A DNA stretch of 64,000 bases, from contig NZ_SMSK01000016.1 in the NCBI RefSeq assembly GCF_004354985.1, positions 103,128-167,127 on the forward strand. The letters are read 5' to 3'. The position numbers and the translations under genes are program-made. This DNA comes from Segetibacter sp. 3557_3 (GTDB lineage: Bacteria; Bacteroidota; Bacteroidia; Chitinophagales; Chitinophagaceae). Numbering within the stretch: the first letter of the stretch is position 1; the number at the start of each line of letters is the position of its first letter. Below are positions 55,604 through 64,000 of this stretch, piece by piece. Below the pieces are notes generated by a model that saw only the letters and a list, made by a program, of their open reading frames with translations, searched no databases and was not told where the DNA came from.

Positions 55604-57022
55604 TTACTTATCCCACCATACCCTAGCATTCAGGTCGTCCGTACCACCATAGGGAAAGGCAGCCACAGCCGCATTGTAGTTGGCCGTATTGTTTGCCCGT
55701 TCCTGAACGGGATATCCCTCCCTGCGTGGAATTTTATTTCCGTTTGCTCCCGGTGCGGCAACAAGTTCAGGGTAGCCGGTTCTTCTCCATTCTGCCCAGG
55801 CTTCGTATCCGTTTAAGAACAGGTGTACCCAACGCTGGTTGGCGATTTGTTTTATCGCGTTTGCAGGATCATATTGCACTTCCGGTTTGGCTCTGAAGAG
55901 GGGCAATCCACTGATGTCATTGTTGTTCCATTGGCGAACCGATTGCTCTATGGCAAGGTCGTAGTTTGTTTTCGCAACCGCATCCCCACCCGCGATCCAG
56001 CCAAGCTTTGCAGCCTCAGCTCTTGCAAAAAGGGATTGGGCATAGGTAACCAGGTAAACGGGAGAATTTTGCATACGCAATCCCGAACCCAGCAATGAAA
56101 AGTTGTTGATCACCACAGTGGTTGAACCAGGCAAACCATAGTCCAACCCAACATAATTGCCGGCAGTATTTTTATTTGCAAATACGGGCAGGCGCGGGTC
56201 GTCTAAAGGGCGCATGTAGTCAACAATGGGCTTGCTTACGGCAAACCAGTTACGGCCCAAACGGGTGAATGAATTGTACCAGTAATTTTCATTTGCCGGA
56301 TCAGCAAGGTGAGGGTACGCGAAGTTGTCGGTATTGGCGGTCATCACACCGTTTGTCACGGATTTATTGAATTCAGCGGCACCTTTCACCGGGTCAACTT
56401 TCGAAAGCCGCAAAGCCATCAAGAGGTGGATGGTATTTGCCAGTTTTTTCCACCTGGTCATGTCACCATTATATATGATATCGTTTTTGATGTTTCCTGT
56501 TACGATAGCAGCATTTGCTTCATCCAACAGGGTAAAAAGACTATTGTAGATATCCTGTTGTTTATCGTATTTAGGGGTGAAATTATTTTTACCCTTCAGC
56601 GCTTCGCTGTAGGGTATGTCGCCCCAACGATCTGTCATATGCCAGTAGAAAAAGGCTTTCAAAATTTTTGCTACGGCAACCTGGTTAACTACCGGTCCTT
56701 CATTTGCGTCGAGTGTTGACGTAAGTACCGTCTCCAGGTTCATCAACGGCCCCGTGTAAAGCCCGTAAAAATTAAAGTTTACCGTTGTATACCTCGAATT
56801 ATCCGGGAAAGACGTATTGGATAGGTATTGCGGATAGTGTACCCCAAATGGAGAGGAACTGATATCAGGTAAAAACATTTCGCTGTTTGCAATCAGCTGT
56901 GTACCGGAGGCTTTCGTCGGCCGGTTAGGGTCAACATTCATGCTGCCGTCGTACTTTTTACAACCTGTCGCCAGCGTTACCCCCGTTATAAGAATTGCTA
57001 AAGATTTATATATGTTGATCAT
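55604..57022 (-). CDS. SusD/RagB-family outer membrane lipoprotein
   Basis: A 472-residue SusD-like surface lipoprotein that captures glycan or other nutrient for the SusC channel. The lipobox is TLATGC (Cys21). It belongs to the SusD_2-type group: MNVDPNRPT after the lipobox, AFFYWHMTDRWGDIPYSEALKG, the TPR-like YNSLFTLLDEANAAI and the C-terminal YEAWAEWRRTGYPELV. The gene lies 10 nt after susC and ends before a strong terminator. No glycosidase, sigma/anti-sigma or hybrid regulator is adjacent, so its substrate is unknown. Confidence 0.93.
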   Translation of the reverse strand: MINIYKSLAILITGVTLATGCKKYDGSMNVDPNRPTKASGTQLIANSEMFLPDISSSPFGVHYPQYLSNTSFPDNSRYTTVNFNFYGLYTGPLMNLETVLTSTLDANEGPVVNQVAVAKILKAFFYWHMTDRWGDIPYSEALKGKNNFTPKYDKQQDIYNSLFTLLDEANAAIVTGNIKNDIIYNGDMTRWKKLANTIHLLMALRLSKVDPVKGAAEFNKSVTNGVMTANTDNFAYPHLADPANENYWYNSFTRLGRNWFAVSKPIVDYMRPLDDPRLPVFANKNTAGNYVGLDYGLPGSTTVVINNFSLLGSGLRMQNSPVYLVTYAQSLFARAEAAKLGWIAGGDAVAKTNYDLAIEQSVRQWNNNDISGLPLFRAKPEVQYDPANAIKQIANQRWVHLFLNGYEAWAEWRRTGYPELVAAPGANGNKIPRREGYPVQERANNTANYNAAVAAFPYGGTDDLNARVWWDK

Positions 57023-57032
57023 GGTTATGTTA

Positions 57033-60000
57033 TTAGAATGACACGTTTAAACTTACCCCATAAGACCGTACGGTCTGGAACTCTCCCTTTTCGAGCCAGC
57101 TGATGGAGCCGCTGCCTGATGACAATTCTGATGGCTCAAGACCGCGGGGTGCTTTTTGCCAAAGCATTTTTGGGTTACGGGCAATTAAAGCGAGCCTGGT
57201 GGATTTGATAGGTGTGCCTTTGAACAACTTGCTGTTGAAAGTATAACCTAAACTTACTTCGCGAAGTTTTACGTAGGAGGCATCGAAAAGCCACTCTTCG
57301 TAAATACGGGTACCAATAGTATTCCTGAAATAAGAACGGGCGTCCACGTAAGCAGTTACTTCCTGGCCGCTGGCAGATGATATACCTTCTACTTTGACAC
57401 CACCACCACTTGCCAACGGATCGCGCACATTGGATCCTTTGTCGTTTAGGGCTGCGGTTTCTTCTGCCTGGCCAGATTTAACGGCCAGCATTTTTGTCCA
57501 GCTGAAAAATTGTCCACCACTTTGGAAATCGATAAACGCTGCAAGGGTGAAATTGCCCAGGCGAAAGTTGTTCAGAAATCCACCCGTAAAGTCGGGCAGC
57601 ACCGATCCGAAATTATGGTTGGTTTCGAACATAGGCAGGTTTGCCGCGTCAAGCATGATTTTGCCTGTTTTAACATCGCGCAGGTAAGCCTGGCCCACAA
57701 GACTGCCAAACGGTTCGTTTACTGCTGCATTCAGGAAAATGGGAACGCTTGAATACACATTTGCATCCAGTTGGTAAACGTTGATACCAGGGTAAAGCTC
57801 TTTTACCAGGCTCCTGTTGCGGGCGTAATTTAAGGTGGTGTTCCAGGTAAAAAATTTGGTGTCAACCGGCCTGGCGTTTAGCGACAGTTCTACCCCTCTG
57901 TTCTCGATCATGCCCGCATTAACTACTGTTGATGAGTAACCGCTGGCACCCGATACGTCAAGTGATATAATCTGGTTTACATTTCGTTGCCGGTATAGGG
58001 ATACATCGAGGCCAACGCGATTATTTAGGAAACGCAGATCAACACCAGCCTCCCATGCTTTACCAAATGAAGGTTTGATGTCAGGGTTGTTCAATACATC
58101 CGGAACGCTAAGCGTGTTGATGGTACTTGCCGTTCCGGTATAAACGGTACCAATGTTAAAGGAGCTTCCGGTTTGGTATGGCGATAGGTCACCGCCGGCA
58201 ACCGCATAACTTCCGCGCAGTTTTCCGAACGAAAGAAATTTAAGGTTGAGCAATTCGCTGAATACGATACTTGCCGACACGGAAGGGTAGGAGTAGGAGT
58301 TGTTGTTAACCGGTAAGGCGGAAGAAACGTCGTTCCGGATAGAGGCATCCAGGAAATAGATGTCTTTGTAGCCAAGAGAGGCCATTCCGTACACACTCCT
58401 GATTTCCTTGTTGCGAATAGCGCTTGAAAGGTTTGGCCGAGCAACAGAACCAGCCAGGCTGTAAAATGCCGGGCTTGAAAGACCGCCCACGGTTGAGCCG
58501 CTAACAGCTGTCGTATTCACAGTGTATTTATTTGCGCCCACATTCACATTCACCGACACTTCCCCAAAAACCTTATTGTATTGACCAAGGAACTCATAGT
58601 TGAATTCTTTAGCCTGGAATTTGCCAACCGCATATCCTTCGTCGAGCCGGCCACCGAAGGCTTCCCTGTGCGAAATGTTTTGGGTAAACATATCCGCCCG
58701 CATAAAGGCGCTTAACCTGAGCTCGGGTATAACCTGGTAGTTCAGGTTGAGGTCGCCAAACATACGATCGCGGTTGTCGTCGTTGCTGTTTGCATAAGCA
58801 TCGAAATAGGGATTGTTCCAATCGCTCGGCCTGTTGTTGGTGATGATACCGGTAGTTGTATTTGGATTTACGTTCCAGTTCAGGATGGTGCCATCGGGAT
58901 AGCGAAAGTTCCGCAACCTTTTCATATCAATGTTGCGCTGAAACCATTGCACCTGGCCGGTCGCGGTTCCCTGGTATCCCTGGGAAGGCCGCACGGCGCG
59001 GTTACTTGCAAGGTTGACGTTTGCCCCAACGGTTAGTTTAGACGTAACATCAAGTGAAGTATTTAGCGAAAGGTTGTTGCGGATAAGCGAGGTATTTGGC
59101 ATGACCCCTTTGATCTGTGCATTGTTGTAGCTTAGCTTATAGGTCATGTTTTCGCTGCCACCAGAAACGGAAATGTTGTTATTAAGGTTGCTGCCCGTTT
59201 CGAAGTAGTCCCTTATATTATTGGGTTGCGGTAGAAATGGTGTGGGTTTGCCAAATTCGGGATCCTGTGGGTAAAAGCTGTAGTACATCCGCACCGGTGT
59301 GCCGTCCATTTTTGGTCCCCAGCTTTCATCGTTACCGTTGACGTACTTTTCGCCGTTTGCAAGTGTTAAGAAGGTTTGATTATTACCCACACCGTAAATA
59401 TTCTGAAGGGGTAAAAAGTTGCCGGCTTTTTCGATGCTGTAGGCGCCACTATACTGAACACCTACTTTCTTCGGGCCCTTTTTACCTTTTTTTGTCGTAA
59501 TCAGGATTACACCATATTGCCCCCTGAGGCCATACAATGCCGAAGCTGCAGGTCCTTTTAGCACACTTACCGACTCGATGTCGTCGGGATTGATGTCCTG
59601 TGCGATGTTGCCGAGGTCGGGACCATTACCATTGCTGCCACCATAGTTTGCGTTCGAAATAGGTGTTCCGTCAACCACCATCAGCGGCTGGTCGTTGCCG
59701 TTAAGTGAATTTACACCCCTTATCTTAATCTTCTGTGTGCCGCCCAGGCTTGCACCGGAAGAGCCCACCACCTGTACACCCGAAACTTTACCGGCCAGGG
59801 AGCCAATCACGTTTTGTTCTTTGGTGAGGGTCAGGTTTTCACCCCTTACCGTTTGGGTGGCATAACCAACCGACTTTTGGCTGCGGCTTATGCCTAAGGC
59901 GGTTACCACCACTTCGTCGAGCCGACCGGATGAGGTCAATACAATATTGTAGTTTGCCTGGGTACCGATAACAACTTCCGTGTTGTTATACCCGGTGGAG

Positions 60001-60224
60001 GAAACAACCAGGATGGGGTTATCGCCGGAAACAGAAAGGGAAAATTGCCCACTTTCGTTTGCTGATACTCCTTTGGTGGTGCCTTTTTGAATAATGGTTG
60101 CGGAGGGAAGTGGGTTGCCGTTTTCGCCTGCAACGGTGCCGGATATCTGCCTTGTCTGGCTAAACACCAACATGGGTACAAGCATAAAAAGCAAAGCCCA
60201 GGTGCTTTGTAGTTTTGGTCTCAT
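57033..60224 (-). CDS. SusC/RagA TonB-linked outer membrane protein
   Basis: A 1063-residue TonB-dependent channel. A signal peptide (about 1-22) is followed by a carboxypeptidase-regulatory-like domain (GTVAGENGNPLPSATIIQKGT, about 29-100), a plug with VVTALGISRSQKSVGYA, GVQVVGSSG, IRGVNSLNG..PLMVVDGTPI and VLKGPAASALYG, and a long beta-barrel ending in Phe (SLNVSF), as outer membrane proteins do. It pairs with SusD 10 nt downstream. Start at ATG 60224. A candidate promoter is at 60246-60275. Substrate unknown. Confidence 0.94.
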   Translation of the reverse strand: MRPKLQSTWALLFMLVPMLVFSQTRQISGTVAGENGNPLPSATIIQKGTTKGVSANESGQFSLSVSGDNPILVVSSTGYNNTEVVIGTQANYNIVLTSSGRLDEVVVTALGISRSQKSVGYATQTVRGENLTLTKEQNVIGSLAGKVSGVQVVGSSGASLGGTQKIKIRGVNSLNGNDQPLMVVDGTPISNANYGGSNGNGPDLGNIAQDINPDDIESVSVLKGPAASALYGLRGQYGVILITTKKGKKGPKKVGVQYSGAYSIEKAGNFLPLQNIYGVGNNQTFLTLANGEKYVNGNDESWGPKMDGTPVRMYYSFYPQDPEFGKPTPFLPQPNNIRDYFETGSNLNNNISVSGGSENMTYKLSYNNAQIKGVMPNTSLIRNNLSLNTSLDVTSKLTVGANVNLASNRAVRPSQGYQGTATGQVQWFQRNIDMKRLRNFRYPDGTILNWNVNPNTTTGIITNNRPSDWNNPYFDAYANSNDDNRDRMFGDLNLNYQVIPELRLSAFMRADMFTQNISHREAFGGRLDEGYAVGKFQAKEFNYEFLGQYNKVFGEVSVNVNVGANKYTVNTTAVSGSTVGGLSSPAFYSLAGSVARPNLSSAIRNKEIRSVYGMASLGYKDIYFLDASIRNDVSSALPVNNNSYSYPSVSASIVFSELLNLKFLSFGKLRGSYAVAGGDLSPYQTGSSFNIGTVYTGTASTINTLSVPDVLNNPDIKPSFGKAWEAGVDLRFLNNRVGLDVSLYRQRNVNQIISLDVSGASGYSSTVVNAGMIENRGVELSLNARPVDTKFFTWNTTLNYARNRSLVKELYPGINVYQLDANVYSSVPIFLNAAVNEPFGSLVGQAYLRDVKTGKIMLDAANLPMFETNHNFGSVLPDFTGGFLNNFRLGNFTLAAFIDFQSGGQFFSWTKMLAVKSGQAEETAALNDKGSNVRDPLASGGGVKVEGISSASGQEVTAYVDARSYFRNTIGTRIYEEWLFDASYVKLREVSLGYTFNSKLFKGTPIKSTRLALIARNPKMLWQKAPRGLEPSELSSGSGSISWLEKGEFQTVRSYGVSLNVSF

Positions 60225-60245
60225 ATGCGTTTTTTAAGGTAATGG

Positions 60246-60275
60246 TGAAAGTAGCAAAAAGTGAGAAGTCAAAAA
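60246..60275 (-). promoter_or_regulatory. Candidate promoter of the susCD operon
   Basis: On the minus strand TTTTG (60270-60274) is followed by 16 nt and then tactttca (60246-60253), close to the Bacteroidota TTTG / TAnnTTTG pattern, about 22 nt upstream of the susC ATG. Confidence 0.4.
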
Positions 60276-60700
60276 TCAAAAGTCAAAAGTAACAACAATG
60301 AAAAATGTAAAATGCAAAACGCTAAAGTGCCAAAAGGATAAAGTAAAACTCACACCATCAGAAGACACAAGTATCAACCCGCAAACCATTCAGGTTATCT
60401 ACTGTTCGTACTTAGTATCTAATACCTTCAAATTAGCAAGCTATCAACGGAGAAACTTTTTTCCTTAATACCTTAATACCTTAATACCCAATACCTCAAT
60501 ACCCTAATACCTCTTTAAAATCAACCAATCAAACTATCAACCTCTCAACTTATCAACTTATCACCTAATCAACCTCTCAACCAGTCAACTTATCAACCTA
60601 TCAACCAATCAACTTCTCAACCGGTCAACCTCTCAACCTCTCAACTTCCCTACCTTAATACCCAATACCTCAATACCTCAATCCCCAATCCCCAACCTTT
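60268..60700. repeat. Low-complexity intergenic tract (left of TonB receptor)
   Basis: Two short-word families dominate: gtcaaaagt-like words at about 60268-60345, then many words of the type atcaacttatcaacc, caacctctcaac and aatacctcaatacc up to about 60700. There are no stops-free frames of interest. The same word families reappear at 63440-63850 on the other side of the receptor gene, so they are a shared repeat kind and not random AT-rich DNA. Confidence 0.7.
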
Positions 60701-60736
60701 CCCGAACTTGTTTGTTTATTCGCCAAATCCGGTACT

Positions 60737-63186
60737 ATGAACCTAAGTAAAATGTTACTCCTGTTGCTGCTTGTTTCTGCTTCCCAGCTGCTGTTTGCGC
60801 AATCTTCAGGTAGACTAACCGGCACTGTTACCGATCGCAGCACGTTAAGACCAATCGCCGGGGCTACCGTGGCCTTATCGGGCGGAGCGGCGGGTTCAAC
60901 CGACTCACTCGGCCGGTTTACTTTTTCCAACCTGGATTTTGGCAGCTATACGCTAACGGTTACGGCCATCGGCTATACGGAGAATAAGCTGTATAACCTG
61001 GTAATTACTTCGGGGAACGAGGCGACCGCGCTAGTGGAGTTGGAACCACAAAAGCAACAACTTGCCGGAGTTACCGTAACCACCAACAGGCGTACCGCGC
61101 AGGCGGCAACCCTGGAAAGCCCGCTTTCTGTACAACGGCTCACGGCGGAAGAAATCCGCAGCAACCCTGGCGGCAACTTCGACATCAGCCGGGTTATACA
61201 AACGCTTCCGGGCGTTGGCGGAACATCGGGCAGCGTTGGCAGCTTTCGCAACGACATCGTCATTCGCGGCGGTGCACCAAATGAAAACGTCTTTTACCTC
61301 GACGGTATCGAGGTACCGGTGATTAACCACTTTGCTACACAGGGCAGCGCCGGTGGTCCCACAGGTATATTAAACGTTTCGTTTATTGAAGATGTGAAAC
61401 TGAATACCTCCGCTTTTGAGGCGCGCCACGATAATGCCCTATCTTCTGTATTCCAGTTTCGGCAGAAAACCGGCAACCCCAACAGGGTGCAGGGTAACTT
61501 CCGACTTAGCGCTACCGAAGTGGCCGCCACTTTTGAAGGGCCGATCACAAAGGAACGAACAACCTTCCTGGCATCAGCCAGGCGTTCGTACCTGCAGTTC
61601 CTTTTCCAGGCCATCGACCTGCCCATTCGCCCGAACTATTGGGATTTTCAATTCAAGGTCACCCATCGCCTTTCCGAAAAAGCAACCCTCACTTTCCTGG
61701 GAGTTGGCGCAATCGACGAATTTTCCTTTGCAGAGCCCAAAACCGCTACCCCGGAAAAGTTGTATGTGCTCAATTCTAACCCTTCCATTGATCAGTGGAG
61801 CTATACCGTCGGCGCCGCATTACGGCAACAGCTCAATAATGGTTACCTGAGTGTAACGCTTAGCCGCAACATGTTGGACAATCAACTGAACAAGTTTGAA
61901 AACAACAGGCTGCCATCGGAAGCTGAGCGGGTGTTGCGTGTGCAGTCGCAGGAAGTGGAGAACAAACTTCGTGTAGAAGTCAACAAGAACTTTTCAGGCT
62001 GGAGAGTGGCTTATGGTGTGATGGGGCAGTTGGTGGATTATAACAATACCACCTTCAACAGGCTGCGAAAAGAGATCCTTGATGAAAACGGGCAAGTGGT
62101 TCAGCCCGCAGTGACCATCAATTTTACCTCACCGCTAAAAGCTTTGTTCGTTACGGCGGTTTTATACAGGCGGGAAAGCGGTTTTTTGAGGAACGCCTGG
62201 GCATTAGTGCCGGCTTGCGTACGGATGGCAACTCGTTTACCAATGATGGCGCGAACCTCGCAAAAACCCTGTCGCCACGCTTTTCGTTTTCTTTTGTATT
62301 TGCGCCAAAATGGACCTTGAACAGTTCGATTGGACGATACTATAAAATTCCGCCGTACACCATCTTAGGATTTGCCGATAATAATGGCACCCTCGTGAAC
62401 AAAAATGCATCTTATACCCGCAGCGATCATTATGTAACGGGAATTGAATTTCTACCTTACGACGCGCTTCGGTTTACGCTGGAAGGCTTTTACAAAACGT
62501 ATGCGGGAGTGCCGGTATCCGTACGGGATGGTATTTCGCTCTCGAACCTTGGGGGCGATTTTAGTGTGTTGGGCAATGAGGCCGTTAACAGCACCGGTAA
62601 GGGACGTGCTTATGGTTTTGAATTTTTTGCACAGCAAAAACTCACGCGCAAGCTTTTTGGAATTTTATCTTATACCTGGTTCAAAAGCCGGTACAGCGGT
62701 GCAAACGGGGTGTTGATCCCAAGTGCCTGGGAGAACAACCATTTGCTAAGCATTACTACCGGTTATAAGCTGGGCCGCAATTGGGAACTCGGACTTAAGT
62801 TCCGTTACCAGGGTGGTGCACCCTACACACCTTTCGATGAAGCACTATCGCGGCTGAACTATTTATCACTTGGAACGGGGCGCCTGGATTATAGTCAACT
62901 AAACACCCGCCGGTTAAATGCGTTTAACGCATCGGATTTGCGTATAGACAAAAAGTGGAACTTAAGGCGGCTGACCCTTGATGCCTTTATCGATATCTCC
63001 AACTGGTATGCGGCGAAAAGCCCGGGTTACCCGCAATACACTTTTCAGCGGAATGCAACCAATACAGCTTTTCTCACCACCGATGGCGCAGCGGTAAAAC
63101 CCGATGCAAGCAATGCCATACCCCTGTTGTTGCAAAACAACGACGCACAGGTTACACCGACCATCGGGTTGATTGTTGAGTTCTAA
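60737..63186 (+). pseudogene. TonB-dependent receptor, frameshifted
   Basis: Two overlapping frames together encode one TonB-dependent receptor of about 816 residues. The first (from ATG 60737) has a signal peptide ending in LFAQ, a carboxypeptidase-regulatory-like domain (GTVTDRSTLRPIAGATVALSG), a plug (ISRVIQTLPGVGG, DIVIRGGAPNENVFYLDGIEVP) and the first barrel strands. Near 62144-62149 (gctttgttcgttacgg) the frame shifts: reading on in the other frame gives LFRYGGFIQAGKRFFEERLGISAGLRTDGN, partly shown, which continues into the second barrel half (to 63186, ending VEF). A one-base loss explains it. It may be a decayed gene, a phase-variable one, or a sequencing error. Confidence 0.85.
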
Positions 63187-63295
63187 AAGAGAATTAGAAA
63201 TTCAAAATTCAAAATGAAAAAAGGTTTCATTGCACAACTAAGCACACTTGCTTCGACTAAGCTTCTTGCATTTGGAAGCTAAAGCCGTTAATCCA

Positions 63296-63426
63296 ACATC
63301 CACGAACAGGATCGGTCTTTGAAGATCAGCTTTTGTAGCCGGCGGGAGAACCTCGCTGCGACATCGTTGCCCGCCCGGATGAATTCCGTTCGGACGGGTG
63401 TCACTCCTTTGTATGGCAAACCGCTA
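63296..63426 (-). repeat. Dispersed intergenic repeat, reverse copy
   Basis: The reverse complement reads gaatagcgg, tacaaaggagtgacacccgt then ccgaacggaattcatccggg and cgggcaacgatgt, and goes on with caaaagc and accgatcctg. The order and sequence match the copy at 35241-35400. Confidence 0.65.
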
Positions 63427-63439
63427 TTCGACATTTCAA

Positions 63440-63850
63440 TGCAAAATGTAAAATGTAAGAAGGCAAAAGTCAAAAGTCAAAAGGCAAAAGTAAAAAGTCA
63501 AAAGTAAAAAGTCAAAAGTCAAAAGTCTCACAGACGTCAGGAGTGCAACGAGTCAACTAATCAACTTATCAACCAATCAACTTATCAACCAATCAACTTA
63601 TCAACCAATCAACTTATCAACCAATCAACTCAATACCTCAATCAACTCAATACCTCAATCAACTCAATACCTCAATCAACTCAATACCTCAAAACCTCAA
63701 TACCCTATACCTCACAAACGTCGGGAGCTCAACCAGTCAACCAATCAACTTATCAACCATTCAACTTTCTTTCCCAACCAATCAACTTATCAACTGATCA
63801 ACCTAATACCCCAATACCCAATACCTCAATACCCAATACCCTAATTACCC
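63440..63850. repeat. Low-complexity intergenic tract (right of TonB receptor)
   Basis: Begins with repeated aaaagtcaaaagtc words (about 63465-63525), then has near-perfect tandem copies of a 16-nt unit (aaccaatcaacttatc, about 63550-63625), then three copies of aatcaactcaatacctc (about 63625-63690) and further tacccaatacctcaata words. The word families match the tract at 60268-60700. Confidence 0.75.
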
Positions 63851-63925
63851 AAACCCCATCGGCCGAAAAAACCACAACTGCACAAGGTCTCATGTATGAG
63901 ATGCGGGAGACTTGTAAATAAAAAA

Positions 63926-64000
63926 GGGTCCTGTAAAAGTGTAAATTGAGTTAAGGAATAATCAATCACTTTAAAAACAGAGACCCTATGACACAAGTTA
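63926..64000 (+). mobile_element. Possible left end of an IS256-like insertion sequence
   Basis: After the repeat tract comes gggtcctgtaaaagtgtaaa, which resembles terminal repeats of IS256-family elements as I recall them, then an ATG at 63988 (MTQV...) that runs off the window, as a transposase gene would. The agggtc (63925) and agaccct (63981-63987) motifs are inverted. Only 75 bases are visible, so this is tentative. Confidence 0.4.
63988..64000 (+). CDS. Start of a gene cut by the window end (possible transposase)
   Basis: ATG at 63988 followed by three more codons (MTQV). It is called only because of the terminal-repeat-like sequence before it. Confidence 0.3.

Larger units (their letters stand above)
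63187..63925. other. Intergenic region dominated by repeats
   Basis: About 740 bases after the TonB receptor. It contains a reverse copy of the dispersed repeat (63296-63426) and a long low-complexity tract (63440-63850). No gene was recognised. Confidence 0.6.

Noticed and set aside
60540..60650. Regular short repeats that could suggest a CRISPR array
   Set aside because: Units are 8-17 nt of low complexity with no unique spacers of constant length and no cas genes.

Overview
The window looks like chromosome of a Bacteroidota member, most likely family Chitinophagaceae. Reasons: a SusC/SusD pair, a TonB receptor with an N-terminal carboxypeptidase-regulatory domain, many small lipoproteins with a Cys lipobox, three DUF4142 proteins, a baeRF family 3 protein, Bacteroidota-type -33/-7 promoters (TTTG / TAnnTTTG-like) and weak Shine-Dalgarno sequences. 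No rRNA, tRNA or CRISPR array was recognised.

Layout. 1-6.7 kb: a 5'-truncated YsnF/AvaK stress protein, two DUF4142 proteins (one split by a very long Gly/Ser/Thr repeat), an isoaspartyl peptidase and an SPW-repeat membrane protein. 6.7-13.7 kb: a GH1-like/RmlD-like fusion, a baeRF protein with a separate copy of its N-terminal segment encoded upstream, a GNAT acetyltransferase and a methyltransferase. 13.8-16.8 kb: the three-gene proton-translocating transhydrogenase. 17-19.1 kb: an RsmF-like rRNA methyltransferase and an exported OB-fold-like protein. 19.7-27.5 kb: an L-arabinose operon (periplasmic mutarotase lipoprotein, HAD phosphatase, araB, araD, araA, sodium/sugar symporter) closed by a strong terminator. 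28-29.5 kb: a TIR/deoxyribosyltransferase-like protein fused to a helical-repeat region. 29.7-35 kb: a molybdenum cofactor cluster (moaA, a SelW-like protein, moeA, TauE-like exporter, moaD, moeB-rhodanese, moaE). 35-52 kb: housekeeping and envelope genes (NlpC/P60 peptidase, ppa, phoH, rpe, TPR lipoprotein, PD40 propeller protein, ion channel, GH2 enzyme, acetyltransferase), a HipA-like kinase/DUF3037 pair, a third DUF4142 lipoprotein, a beta-phosphoglucomutase-like HAD protein and an SGNH hydrolase. 52-55 kb: a cluster of seven short palindromes and a large FAD/Fe-S oxidoreductase. 55.6-63.2 kb: susD and susC, then a frameshifted TonB receptor set between two long low-complexity intergenic tracts. 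The last 75 bases look like the left end of an insertion sequence.

Functionally, the arabinose operon turns imported arabinose into xylulose 5-phosphate, and rpe (unlinked, 41 kb) joins it to the pentose phosphate pathway. SusCD, GH2 and GH1-like genes fit a saprophytic glycan-using lifestyle. The best candidates for under-described biology are the TIR-like/helical-repeat protein (28.0 kb), the HipA-like/DUF3037 overlapping pair (48.4 kb), the baeRF protein with its duplicated tail (9.5-11.4 kb), the GH1-RmlD fusion whose reductase lacks the catalytic Tyr (6.7 kb), and the repeat families (52.1, 35.3, 60.3, 63.5 kb).
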